Shown here: one piece after another, positions 36,170 to 44,575 of the stretch
Numbering within the stretch: position 1 is the first letter of the stretch
Layout: each line of letters opens with the position of its first letter
Source of the DNA: Nocardia vermiculata NBRC 100427
Lineage (GTDB): Bacteria > Actinomycetota > Actinomycetes > Mycobacteriales > Mycobacteriaceae
Direction: 5' to 3'
NCBI RefSeq assembly: GCF_001613265.1
Contig: NZ_BDCA01000018.1
Span: forward strand, 1 to 64,000
DNA: 64,000 bases
Notes under the pieces: model-generated
Databases searched by the model: none
What the model saw: only the letters and a program-made list of their open reading frames with translations
What the model was told of the DNA's origin: nothing
Translations under genes and position numbers: made by a program

Positions 36170-36765
36170 CGCCACATCGGCCACAGCAGCGGCCCGCCGG
36201 CGGTAGCGTCGAGTTCGCCGCGCCGCTCGAATCCATAGCGTTCGTAGTAGGCGATATTGCTGAACTTGCTGGACTCCAGATAGGCCGGTGCCCCGGTGGC
36301 GTCGCAATGCGCGAGCCGCGGCCGGAGGAGCGCCTGTCCGTACCCCTGACCGCGCACCGCGGGTTCGGTGCCGACAATGGCGAGATACCAGTGCGGTTCG
36401 GCGGGATGCGCCTGGTTCATCCGCACCGACATCCGGCCCGCGGCGACCAGCCGTAGCCGGAACGCCCGGGCCAGCGACCACAGCATGCGCGGTGAGTCGC
36501 CGGCGCCCGGATCCCAGGTGCCGGGTGGTAGCCAGACCGCGCCGCCCACGATCCGCCCGGACTCGTCGAATGCCGCGTCCACGGCGCCGTGCGGCAGATA
36601 CAGATGGTTGATCAGCGCCTCGAACATCAGCGCCGCGCGTCGGGGCCGGCCCCGTTCGCTCGGTATGCACCACTGGATCATCGGATCGTCGTCGAAGGCC
36701 CGTGCCAGCACCCGCGACAGCTCCGGTACCGCCGATTCCACGACCGGGCGCACGGTGATCTCCAT
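36148..36765 (-). CDS. GNAT-family N-acetyltransferase
   Basis: 205 residues. The core GNAT motif A is IVGTEPAVRGQGYGQALLRPRLAHC (acetyl-CoA-binding R/Q-x-x-G-x-G/A), with a YERYGF motif B end. The N-terminal half carries a WLPPGTW segment typical of the large actinobacterial group with GNAT fold and unknown substrates. Upstream on the same strand are a second GNAT and a phosphatase, so these are probably one leftward operon. The 3' end overlaps the convergent membrane protein gene. Confidence 0.87.
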   Translation of the reverse strand: MEITVRPVVESAVPELSRVLARAFDDDPMIQWCIPSERGRPRRAALMFEALINHLYLPHGAVDAAFDESGRIVGGAVWLPPGTWDPGAGDSPRMLWSLARAFRLRLVAAGRMSVRMNQAHPAEPHWYLAIVGTEPAVRGQGYGQALLRPRLAHCDATGAPAYLESSKFSNIAYYERYGFERRGELDATAGGPLLWPMWRQSETSS

Positions 36766-36769
36766 CGGC

Positions 36770-37255
36770 TCAGCCTACGTCCGGCGGTGGTGTTCCCAGT
36801 CGCGTCAGAGCGGTGCCGTCCAGCCGGAACCCGGTCCATTCGTCCTGGGCGACGGCGCCCAGCGCACGGTAGAACTCGATAGCGGGGGTGTTCCAGTCCA
36901 GCACCGACCATTCCACCCGGGTGTATCCACGGGCGACGGCCTCTTGTGCCAACGCGGTCAGCAGGGCCTTGCCCAGCCCGCGCCCACGCGCCCGGGGCGC
37001 GACGAACAGATCCTCGAGGTGGATCCCGTGCTTACCGATCCAGGTCGAGTAGTTCAGGAACCAGATCGCACATCCGGCGACCCGGTCGCCGGTGGTCGCC
37101 ACATGGGCGAACACCGCCGGTGCCGGGCCGAACAGTGCGGTGCGCAGATCGTGCTCGGTGAGCGCGCACTGGTCGGGGGCGCGCTCGTATTCGGCCAGAC
37201 CGTAGACGAGTTCGACCAGGGCAGGGAGATCGTCGGGGGTGGCGCGGCGAATCAT
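36770..37255 (-). CDS. GNAT-family N-acetyltransferase (spermidine/diamine type)
   Basis: 161 residues from the ATG overlapping the upstream phosphatase stop by 4 bp. Motif A is HLEDLFVAPRARGRGLGKALLTALA with RxxGxG/A, followed by VLDWNTPAIEFYRALGA. The E/L-ED-L-FV element and length resemble SSAT-like acetyltransferases (Rv3216-like by position), so a small amine substrate is plausible. No regulatory sequence is visible between the three genes of this operon. Confidence 0.88.
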   Translation of the reverse strand: MIRRATPDDLPALVELVYGLAEYERAPDQCALTEHDLRTALFGPAPAVFAHVATTGDRVAGCAIWFLNYSTWIGKHGIHLEDLFVAPRARGRGLGKALLTALAQEAVARGYTRVEWSVLDWNTPAIEFYRALGAVAQDEWTGFRLDGTALTRLGTPPPDVG

Positions 37256-37893
37256 CGGGTGGCTCCGGCGGGGTCGGGGACAACGTCCGCGGCGACGATA
37301 TTGTGCGCCAGCACGGTGTGGTCCTGGTGGTCGTGGCCGAGCACACTGATCGCCGCGGTGGACAGAAAGAAGCGCCGGCCTTCGCGGGCCGGGAAGCCGG
37401 CCCATCGTGCGATCAGTACCCGCGAGAAATGCCCGTGCCCGACCAGCACCACGTCGCGCGAACGCAGCGGTGCGGCCACCGACTCCAGTACCCGGTCGGC
37501 TCGGGCGCCGACCTGGGCGAGCGATTCGCCGCCGGGCACCGCACCGGTGAACACGGTCCACTGCGGCGCCGTCTCGCGGATCTGTGGTGTGGTCAGTCCC
37601 TCGTAGTCGCCGTAATCCCACTCCGCCAGATCGTCGTCGATTCGCGGATCGTGGAGTCCGGCCAGGGCCGCGGTCCGCACGGCGCGGGTACGCGGGCTGG
37701 TGCAGACCAGCGGATCGTGCAGATCGAGCCCCGTCAGGACCGCCGCGGCGGCGCACGCTTGGCGCTCACCGGCCTCGGTGAGTGCGATATCGGTACGTCC
37801 GGTGTGCTTGTGCGCCGCTGACCACTCGGTCTCACCGTGCCGTAGCAGGATCAGCCGGTGGTCGGTGTCGGATGCGCTCATGCTCTCGATCAT
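37252..37893 (-). CDS. histidine phosphatase family protein (Gpm2/Rv3214-like)
   Basis: 213 residues from ATG; an in-frame ATG at 37881 (MSASDTDH) with GAGAGC nearby is equally possible. The phosphohistidine motif LLRHGETEWS (His19) and second histidine GHGHFSRV, plus SPRTRAVRTA and WDYGDYEGLTTPQIRE, match the Rv3214 acid phosphatase, an enzyme first annotated as phosphoglycerate mutase. It probably hydrolyses a small phosphoester. It is first gene of the leftward phosphatase-GNAT-GNAT run. Confidence 0.9.
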   Translation of the reverse strand: MIESMSASDTDHRLILLRHGETEWSAAHKHTGRTDIALTEAGERQACAAAAVLTGLDLHDPLVCTSPRTRAVRTAALAGLHDPRIDDDLAEWDYGDYEGLTTPQIRETAPQWTVFTGAVPGGESLAQVGARADRVLESVAAPLRSRDVVLVGHGHFSRVLIARWAGFPAREGRRFFLSTAAISVLGHDHQDHTVLAHNIVAADVVPDPAGATR

Positions 37894-38029
37894 GCCGCAC
37901 CGACAGGCACTGCCCGCTCCGGCTGTGGCAGCGCGACACCCTCGTGCGCTGTGGCGGCTGCGCTACGGCAGTCTGCGGCCAGGGCGGCGTGCGCGTGCGG
38001 CAACGGCCTCGCGACGCCCGGGCGGCGGG

Positions 38030-39247
38030 TCAGCCGAGGCCGTAGAGGCGGCCGCCGCGCAGCTCCAGCACGGTGTCGCCGCTCATTGCCAGCGAGATCG
38101 GTTCACCGTTATAGTCGCTGCGCTGCAGCGGGATTCGGCGCGTCTCCGCTCCGGTGGCGGGGTCCAGTGCTGCGATACCGTCGGCGACCGGCAACAGAAT
38201 GCTTCCGGCCGCCAGCGCCGGTGCGCCCAGTGCGTCCGCGGCTGTCCACTGCGGTTCGAAAGTGGTGGCGTTCAACGCGATCACGCTGTTTCCGGTGAAG
38301 ACGAAATACGCCGATCCGAGCCGGACCACCATGGCGTTGTCGGCGATCGGCGCGGTGAGCCGATGGGTGGTGAGCAGATTGGCCGACGCGTCGTAGACCG
38401 CGAATTCCGGTGGCGTGCCGCCGGTTCCGGGAAGGTAGAGCACGACCCGGTTGTCCGATACCGCGATGACACGGGCACCGGCGCCGGTAGCACCGGGCTC
38501 GGTCAGTACGTGCGAGCCGTATTCCTCCGGTGTGGAGGCGTCCTTGGGTGCCGGATTCAGCACCGTCAATCGGGCGGCAGTCTCCTCGGGGCAGCGTTCC
38601 AGCACCGCGAGCCTGCCGCCGCCCGCCGTCGCGGACAGCAGATCGCAGCCGGTGCGGGGCTGGGTGTGCGGATTGACCGGTGCGTCCACGTAGCCGTACT
38701 CGAGCGTGCGCACCAGATCCGAGCGCCACATCTCCAGGCGTTTCGGCCCCTGCGCCAGCACGTAGGTGCCGTCGGTGGACAGCCTCAGCTCCGAATCCAT
38801 GTAGCTGCTGCGGGCCGTGCGCCGGGCGCCGTCGCCGGCTCCGAGCATGGTGGTCTGACTGCAGCCCCGATCGTCGCGGTAGGTGGCGACGACGGTGCCG
38901 AACTGGCTCTCCACACCGCACAGCGGAATATCTCGGCGGTACTGCCACAGCTGGTGCCCGTCCACCGGGTCGAGCCCGCGCACGGTACCGCCGTCGCCGG
39001 TGATCGCGACACCGCTCGCGGTGAGCGCGCGTAGTGCGGCACCGTCGGGCGCATGCCAGCGTTCGGTGAGCGAGTCCGGTAGCCGGTCGGCCGCGGACAC
39101 GGCCGAGGCCGGGTGGGCGGCCGGTTGCGACTCGGTGCCGCGGGCAGCACTTTTCACCCACACGACAGCAGCCACGATCGCCACGACGACGGCAATCGCG
39201 ACTGCGGCATAGAGGTCGGCGCGCGTCCGCCGCTCGGGTGCGAGCAC
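38030..39247 (-). CDS. membrane-anchored PQQ-like beta-propeller protein (Rv3212-like)
   Basis: 405 residues from GTG. One TM at ~13-31 (AAVAIAVVVAIVAAVVWV) then an extracytoplasmic region of repeated beta-propeller blades (GLDPVDGHQLWQYRR; ALNATTFEPQWTAAD; ALDPATGAETRRIPL), i.e. the D/N-x-x-T/D-G-x-x-x-W pattern of PQQ-enzyme repeats, but no quinoprotein active site. Cysteines at ~110, ~128, ~200 and ~219 could form disulfides. It sits just downstream of rhlE in the same orientation. Role unknown; a scaffold in the envelope is a guess. Confidence 0.8.
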   Translation of the reverse strand: MLAPERRTRADLYAAVAIAVVVAIVAAVVWVKSAARGTESQPAAHPASAVSAADRLPDSLTERWHAPDGAALRALTASGVAITGDGGTVRGLDPVDGHQLWQYRRDIPLCGVESQFGTVVATYRDDRGCSQTTMLGAGDGARRTARSSYMDSELRLSTDGTYVLAQGPKRLEMWRSDLVRTLEYGYVDAPVNPHTQPRTGCDLLSATAGGGRLAVLERCPEETAARLTVLNPAPKDASTPEEYGSHVLTEPGATGAGARVIAVSDNRVVLYLPGTGGTPPEFAVYDASANLLTTHRLTAPIADNAMVVRLGSAYFVFTGNSVIALNATTFEPQWTAADALGAPALAAGSILLPVADGIAALDPATGAETRRIPLQRSDYNGEPISLAMSGDTVLELRGGRLYGLG

Positions 39248-39273
39248 GTCAGCGAGACTAACCGATGGGCCGA

Positions 39274-40890
39274 TCAGGCCGTTGCGGCAGTCCGATCCGT
39301 CTCGGCGGCAGCGGTACCGGAATCGTTGCCGGATTCGGTGGTGGGCTTGCGGCGCCGCCGCCGACGCCGGCGGGCCGGCTTGTCGTCGTCGGGCTGATCG
39401 GCTGCGACATGCTGTGCCGCACCGGTTTCTGCCTTGTCGTCGGCGGAGGTGCCGGTCGCGGCCGGATCGGCCGACGTCGCCGCGGTGTCACCGTCGACCG
39501 CCTTGCCGCCGCGGGTGCGCCGCCGGTTGCGTTTGCGCGGTGCACGCGGCTCGCGCTCGACCACGACCGCGTCGGCATCCCGCGCGGCAGGGGTACGCCG
39601 CACGGTGCCGGTGGCGTTCTCCGGAATACCGAGATCGGTACGCAGGTGTTCGGAGCGGGAATAGGTCTCCACCGGTTCCACGAGGCCGAGACCGAGGGCG
39701 GCGTTGATGGAAGCCCACCGGTGCATCTCGTCCCAGTCGACCAGAGTGACCGCGACGCCCGTGCGTCCGGCGCGGCCGGTGCGGCCGATCCGGTGCACAT
39801 AGGTCTTCTCGTCCTCGGGGCACTGGTAGTTGATGACGTGGGTGACATCGTCGATATCGATACCGCGTGCGGCGACATCGGTGGCGACCAGTACGTCGAT
39901 CTTGCCCTTGCGGAACCTGTCGAGTGCCTTCTCGCGCGCGATCTGCCCCAGGTCGCCGTGCACCGCGCCGACCGCGAAACCGCGCTCGGCCAGATCGTCG
40001 GCCACCTTCTGTGCGGTGCGCTTGGTGCGAGTGAAGATCATGGTCGCGCCGCGCCCCTCGGCTTGCAGCACCCGCGCCACCATCTCGCTCTTGTCCAGCG
40101 CGTGGGCTCGATAGACGAACTGGGCAGTGCGGTCGTGCACCGCCGAATCGTGCGGCTCTTCGGCCCGGATGTGGGTGGGCTTGTGCAGGAAGGTCCGTGC
40201 CAGGGTGATGATCGGCCCCGGCATGGTCGCCGAGAACAGCATGGTCTGACGCTTCTCCGGCACCATTGCCAGCACTCGCTCGATATCGGGCAGGAAGCCC
40301 AGATCGAGCATTTCATCGGCCTCGTCGAGTACCAGCACACCCACCTTGCCCAGGATCAGGTGCTGTTGTTCGGCCAGGTCGAGCAGTCGTCCCGGCGTGC
40401 CGACGACCACGTCGACGCCTTCGCGCAGCGCCGCGATCTGGGAGTCGTAGGGGCGGCCGCCGTAGATCGAGGTGACGCGCAGCGGGCCCTGCTGGTTCTT
40501 CAGATACTTTCCGGCGTTCTCGAGGTCCTTGGTGACCTGTACGCACAGTTCGCGCGTCGGCACGATGACCAATGCGCGCGGCGTGCCGTCCAGCGCGGTG
40601 GTGCCGGAATCGGTGGTGGAAATTCGATGCAGCAGTGGAACGCCGAATCCGAAGGTCTTGCCCATGCCGGTGCGGGCCTGGCCGATCAGGTCGTCGCCGG
40701 CCAGCGCGAGCGGAAGGGTGAGTTCCTGGATGGCGAATGTACGTTCGATTCCCATCTCGCCCAATGCGCGCACGATTTCCTCGCGCACTCCCAATTCGGC
40801 GAAAGTCGGGGGAGTGTGGGTGTCGTCGAGTTCCGCTGTGACCAGCGTGTCGGACAATCCCGGTTCTTGTTCTACGGTGAGCTTACTCAG
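39274..40890 (-). CDS. rhlE: DEAD-box ATP-dependent RNA helicase
   Basis: 538 residues if initiated at CTG (LSKLTVEQ), where GAGGAAGG lies 7 nt upstream; the nearest other start is GTG 13 codons earlier without a good ribosome site, and no ATG exists before the conserved core. Helicase motifs are in order: Q motif (FAIQ), I ARTGMGKT, Ia PTRELCVQ, Ib TPGRLLDL, II VLDEADEML, III SAT, IV MIFTRT, V VATDVAARGID, VI HRIGRTGRAGRTG. The C-terminal ~130 residues are disordered, with RKRNRRRTRGGK and a nine-Arg-rich block, probably for RNA binding. It unwinds structured RNA during cold stress, decay or ribosome assembly. Confidence 0.9.
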   Translation of the reverse strand: MSKLTVEQEPGLSDTLVTAELDDTHTPPTFAELGVREEIVRALGEMGIERTFAIQELTLPLALAGDDLIGQARTGMGKTFGFGVPLLHRISTTDSGTTALDGTPRALVIVPTRELCVQVTKDLENAGKYLKNQQGPLRVTSIYGGRPYDSQIAALREGVDVVVGTPGRLLDLAEQQHLILGKVGVLVLDEADEMLDLGFLPDIERVLAMVPEKRQTMLFSATMPGPIITLARTFLHKPTHIRAEEPHDSAVHDRTAQFVYRAHALDKSEMVARVLQAEGRGATMIFTRTKRTAQKVADDLAERGFAVGAVHGDLGQIAREKALDRFRKGKIDVLVATDVAARGIDIDDVTHVINYQCPEDEKTYVHRIGRTGRAGRTGVAVTLVDWDEMHRWASINAALGLGLVEPVETYSRSEHLRTDLGIPENATGTVRRTPAARDADAVVVEREPRAPRKRNRRRTRGGKAVDGDTAATSADPAATGTSADDKAETGAAQHVAADQPDDDKPARRRRRRRRKPTTESGNDSGTAAAETDRTAATA

Positions 40891-41304
40891 CGTCGTGCCT
40901 TCCTCGTGTGAATCGCATCCCGCGCGCACGAGGGGTGATCGGCCCCGCAATTCCGGGCCGTCGCAAATCCAGCGGGTTCCACCTGCACTCTCGTCATCGC
41001 AGACGCTGCCGATGCGGTGCAAAAGGTGTCGCGGATCCGGTGCGCGCACATTTTCTGTGAGCTTCGGTTAACCCCTGTCGCGTGCCCTCGATCGGCCGGT
41101 CGAAAATGCCGGTCACGATATGACGGTGCGAGCCAAAATTTCCGTTGCTCCTGGATATTGTAGCGTGATACCTTTTTCGCTTCATTCCCGCAGTCGTATG
41201 GCGCGTCGCGCCCGCGTGTCCTGCGCTGTGGCGCAGCGTAATTCAGCCCACAGTTATTCGGCCCACATATCTGAGACCGGTCGTCACAGGTTAAGTTGAT
41301 CGGC
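40891..41304. promoter_or_regulatory. divergent region with a possible long 5' leader of rhlE
   Basis: No protein gene was found in these 414 bp. On the minus strand TACAAT (41157-41162, 5 of 6 to TATAAT) is a good -10 that would give rhlE a leader of about 260 nt. CTGCGC-TGTG-GCGCAG (around 41221-41236) is a small hairpin near the rightward gene. Long leaders are common for DEAD-box genes; the start site is inferred. Confidence 0.35.
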
Positions 41305-42354
41305 GTGAGCTTGGCACAGACCGTGGGCATCGCGGCCCGCAACGCATGGGCGCTGACCTTCGGTGCAGGAATCGAGGCTCCCGTCACCACCCCGTCGACG
41401 GTGCTGTGGGACGAACCGCACCGGCTGCTGCGGCGCTACGACGTCGATCCCGCCGGGCCGGCACCGGCCGACGATGCCGCTGTGCTGCTGGTGCCACCGC
41501 TGGCCGCCCCCGCGAGCTGCTTCGATCTGCGGCCCGAGCTGAGCCTGGCGCGCTTCCTGCTCGGTATCGGGCGTCGGCCGTATCTGGTCGACTACGGCGA
41601 GATCGGCTTCGCCGACCGGGCCATGGGCTTCGAGACCTGGTTCGACGACATCCTGCCCGAGGCCGTCCGGCGGGTGTCGGCCGATCGTGACGGGGCGCCG
41701 GTGGATCTGATCGGCTGGTCGCTCGGGGGTGTGTTGTCGCTGCTGACCGCGGCCGCCGACGCGGCACTGCCGATTCGCTCGATCACCGCGGTCGGCGCTC
41801 CGCTGGACTACAGCCGGGTCAACGGTGCGCCCCAGGCCCGGGCGCTGGCGCGGCTGGACGGCGGACGTGCCGTCTCGGCGCTGATCCGGGCGAGCGGCGG
41901 TATCCCCGCCCCACTGACCCGCATCGCCTACCGCGCCACCGCTTGGGAACGTGAACTACGCCGCCCGCTGTTCGTGGCGAGCAATCTGACCGACGCGGCG
42001 ACGCTGGCGCGGATGGAGACCGTCGATCGGTTCCAGGCGACGCTGCCCGGCTATCCCGGCCGCTTCTACAACCAGCTCTGGAGCAGGTTCGTGCTGGCCA
42101 ACGACATCGGCAAGGGCGTCGTGCACATCGGGGCGCGGCCGGTCGAACTGGCCGAGGTCACTGCGCCGGTGCTGCTCGTCGGTGGCACCGCCGACGTGAT
42201 CACTCCGGCCGCGGCGGTGCAGCACGGGTTGCGGACCCTGACCGGTGCCCGTGCGGTGCGCTACGAAACCGCGCCGGGCAGTCACCTGGGGATCCTGACC
42301 GCGCGCGACACCACGTGGGCGCAGATCGAGAAGTTCCTCGCCGATCAGGGATGA
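41305..42354 (+). CDS. alpha/beta-fold hydrolase (PhaC-like)
   Basis: 349 residues from GTG (VSLAQTVGIAARN); a TTG three codons earlier is possible. The nucleophile elbow is GWSLGG with Ser at ~138, preceded by the VLLVPPLAAPASCFDL oxyanion region. The acid is probably the Asp in LLVGGTADVITP and the His in APGSHLGIL. This layout resembles the polyhydroxyalkanoate-synthase-like/lipase group, although the elbow has Ser rather than the PhaC Cys. It is cytosolic. Substrate unknown, perhaps an acyl ester or thioester. Confidence 0.87.
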   Translation: MSLAQTVGIAARNAWALTFGAGIEAPVTTPSTVLWDEPHRLLRRYDVDPAGPAPADDAAVLLVPPLAAPASCFDLRPELSLARFLLGIGRRPYLVDYGEIGFADRAMGFETWFDDILPEAVRRVSADRDGAPVDLIGWSLGGVLSLLTAAADAALPIRSITAVGAPLDYSRVNGAPQARALARLDGGRAVSALIRASGGIPAPLTRIAYRATAWERELRRPLFVASNLTDAATLARMETVDRFQATLPGYPGRFYNQLWSRFVLANDIGKGVVHIGARPVELAEVTAPVLLVGGTADVITPAAAVQHGLRTLTGARAVRYETAPGSHLGILTARDTTWAQIEKFLADQG

Positions 42355-42452
42355 AATCACCCGGGTCGCGACCACCGATGCGGTGTCGCCGGACGCGGTG
42401 AGACGTCGACGCACTGGTACCGGTTCGGGGAGTCGGTACTAGTCTGGAGATC

Positions 42453-43151
42453 ATGGGTGCAAGCACATCTGGCGCGCTGGGTGTTTCGACCGAATCAGAT
42501 CTTCGAATTCCCGCCGACCATCTCGGTGTCACCGATCTGTTCGCGGTCCTCGCCTACGGTGAGATCTCCGCGTACTACCGGTTGGCAGAGGAGGCGAAAT
42601 TATCGCCGACGCTGCGCGGAAAGGTTGCGGCCGCCAAAATGGCCGCCGCCGAAATAGGACATTTCGAAACTCTGCAGCAGGCATTGCAGGAACGCGGGGT
42701 CGACGTATTCGATGCGATGGCCCCGTTCGTGCGGGCACTGGACGCCTATCACGCCTCGACCGATCCTTCGACCTGGCTCGAATCGATGGTGAAGTTCTAC
42801 GTAGGTGACGGGCTCGCCGCCGACTTCTACGTCGTTCTCTCCGATGCGCTGGTGCCGGAGGTGGCGGCGGTGGTGCGCGATGTGCTCGCCGAGACCCGCC
42901 ATTCGGAGTTCGTCGTCGAGGAGGTGCGCCGGGCGGTGACCGACAGCCGTTCCGAGCGGGACCGGCTCACCCTGTGGGGGCGCCGGCTGCTCGGCGAGGC
43001 GATCACCCAGGCACAGCATGTGATGGCACAGCGGGACGAGCTGACCGAACTGGTTCTCACCGCGACCGGCGACCTGAACGGCGTTGCGGCCCTGTTCGAA
43101 CGGATGCAGGATTCGCACGCGGAGCGCATGCGCGTGATCGGCCTGGGCTAG
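42453..43151 (+). CDS. ferritin-like fold protein (Rv3210c-like)
   Basis: 232 residues, all-helical. Putative di-iron ligands are E in YGEISAYYRLAEE, ExxH in AAEIGHFETL, and later ETRHSEFVVEE and HAERM. This resembles the MiaE-type tRNA hydroxylase branch of ferritin-like proteins and the conserved actinobacterial ferritin-like family next to rhlE. Iron binding and an oxygenase or storage role are inferred from the spacing of Glu/His residues. The ATG has no strong ribosome site. Confidence 0.8.
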   Translation: MGASTSGALGVSTESDLRIPADHLGVTDLFAVLAYGEISAYYRLAEEAKLSPTLRGKVAAAKMAAAEIGHFETLQQALQERGVDVFDAMAPFVRALDAYHASTDPSTWLESMVKFYVGDGLAADFYVVLSDALVPEVAAVVRDVLAETRHSEFVVEEVRRAVTDSRSERDRLTLWGRRLLGEAITQAQHVMAQRDELTELVLTATGDLNGVAALFERMQDSHAERMRVIGLG

Positions 43152-43271
43152 GTCGTGGCACCCGTTGCGGACCGTGGCATGTTCGCTGACAGCACAGGCG
43201 GGCACATCGTCGCGATCGCGTGCGCTGCATTAGCCTGAGCACGACAGCATCTGGACTCTAGGAGGTTGGCC

Positions 43272-43499
43272 GTGGAGGTCAAGATCGGCATTTCGGATAG
43301 CCCGCGGGAACTGGTCATCGCCAGCTCGCAGACCCCGGAGGAGGTCGAGGCGCTGGTATCCGGCGCGCTGAACGGTTCGGGTGGTGTGCTGTCGCTGGAG
43401 GACGAGAAGGGGCGCAAGTACCTGGTCCAGGCGAACAAGGTCGCCTATGTCGAGATCGGCACCGCCTCCGGCGGCCGCGTGGGTTTCGCCGCGGTCTAG
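43272..43499 (+). CDS. DUF3107 family protein (TB9.4-like)
   Basis: 75 residues from GTG giving MEVKIGISDSPRELV, with TAGGAGG 6 nt upstream; a TTG two codons earlier is the alternative. It is a compact beta-alpha-beta protein with KVAYVEIG and GRVGF near its end, matching the mycobacterial TB9.4 (Rv3208A) family. The function is unknown. It is convergent with the fasR gene, and a perfect hairpin separates them. Confidence 0.9.
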   Translation: MEVKIGISDSPRELVIASSQTPEEVEALVSGALNGSGGVLSLEDEKGRKYLVQANKVAYVEIGTASGGRVGFAAV

Positions 43500-43552
43500 G
43501 ACACCGTTCGCCGACCGGAACACAGGTTCGCCGCCCGGCCGAGCAGACAGTG

Positions 43553-43588
43553 AAAGGCCCGGATCCGCAACTGCGGATCCGGGCCTTT
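43553..43588. terminator. perfect 17-bp hairpin between DUF3107 and fasR genes
   Basis: AAAGGCCCGGATCCGCA and TGCGGATCCGGGCCTTT form a fully complementary stem with a 2-nt apex. The A-tract/T-tract ends make it a good intrinsic terminator in both directions. Confidence 0.85.
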
Positions 43589-43630
43589 CGTTCGTCGTGC
43601 AGGACCGTCGTGCTTCCCGCGGACCGAGGG

Positions 43631-44293
43631 TCAGCGGAAAGAGGACAGCGGAATGCGCGAGAGGCCACCCCAGCACAGCTGGACGGTGGTATCGACGGCC
43701 TCCTCCTTCGGAATCGGCCGGTCGGCCTCGAGCCAGTAGCGCGCGGTGATCTGGCTGGCGCCGACCAGCCCGACCGCGAGGATGCGAGCCCGGTAGGGGT
43801 CCAGGCCGGAGTCGTGTGCGACCAGATCGAATACGGCGTCCACACACGCCTCGGTGGCCTGTTCGACGCGACGCTGGACCTGCGGTTCGCTGGTGAGATC
43901 GGATTCGAAAACCAGCCGGAAACCCTGGGTTTCGTGATCCACGAAGTCGAAGTACGCGGCGACGGCGGCGCGCACGCGCTGCCGGTTGTCGGTAGTCGAC
44001 CGCAGCGCTTGGCGAACACTGGAGACCAGTGCGTCGATGTAGTTCTGCAGCACCGCGAGATACAGCTCCAGCTTACTCGAGAAGTGCTGGTACAGAACGG
44101 GTTTGGAGACGCCGGCGCACTGCGAGATCTCGTCCATGCCGGACGCGTGGTAGCCGCGTAGCACGAAGACCTCCCCGGCGGCGGCAAGCAGCTGGGCACG
44201 GCGGGCCTCGCGGGGTAGGCGGGTTCCGCGCTTGCTCGGTGCCATGGCCGCGGACGACGATCGTGACGTCGTCCGGTCCACGAGCTCAGTCAT
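43631..44293 (-). CDS. fasR: TetR-family regulator, FasR-like
   Basis: 220 residues from the ATG giving MTELVDRT (GGGAGA upstream). The HTH lies at ~28-75: LLAAAGEVFVLRGYHASGMDEISQCAGVSKPVLYQHFSSK pattern. The C-terminal ligand domain (~80-205) is helical. By sequence and by position between the DUF3107 and DUF3152 genes it corresponds to Rv3208, the M. tuberculosis activator of fatty-acid synthase genes that senses long-chain acyl-CoA. The gene symbol relies on synteny. A perfect palindrome sits 55 bp upstream of the start, suggesting autoregulation. Confidence 0.82.
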   Translation of the reverse strand: MTELVDRTTSRSSSAAMAPSKRGTRLPREARRAQLLAAAGEVFVLRGYHASGMDEISQCAGVSKPVLYQHFSSKLELYLAVLQNYIDALVSSVRQALRSTTDNRQRVRAAVAAYFDFVDHETQGFRLVFESDLTSEPQVQRRVEQATEACVDAVFDLVAHDSGLDPYRARILAVGLVGASQITARYWLEADRPIPKEEAVDTTVQLCWGGLSRIPLSSFR

Positions 44294-44347
44294 TTCGGTT
44301 CTCCCAATCGATTCCCGGAGGGAACGTGGACGTACAGAGGTATCCAT

Positions 44348-44364
44348 CGAACGATACTCGTTCG
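44348..44364. promoter_or_regulatory. perfect palindrome upstream of fasR
   Basis: CGAACGA-TAC-TCGTTCG, 7-bp arms and 3-nt spacer, in the 282-bp divergent region between fasR and the DUF3152 gene. The size fits a TetR dimer site. The rest of that region shows no gene. Confidence 0.5.
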
Positions 44365-44575
44365 TGATGCACCGCGCTGCGGGTCGGTGTACTTGGATAC
44401 GAGTCGATCCCGTTCCTGCATTTGTGATATTCGATCAACTTCCCATACTTATTGGCAACCTGTCAGTAACCGGTCGTCGTGAGAAATCTCGCACAGTGGT
44501 GAGATTCATCGCAACCCGGACGGCACGACGACAGGGATGTAGGTGCGCTCGAGCGGGCTGTGAGACTCTGTTCCG

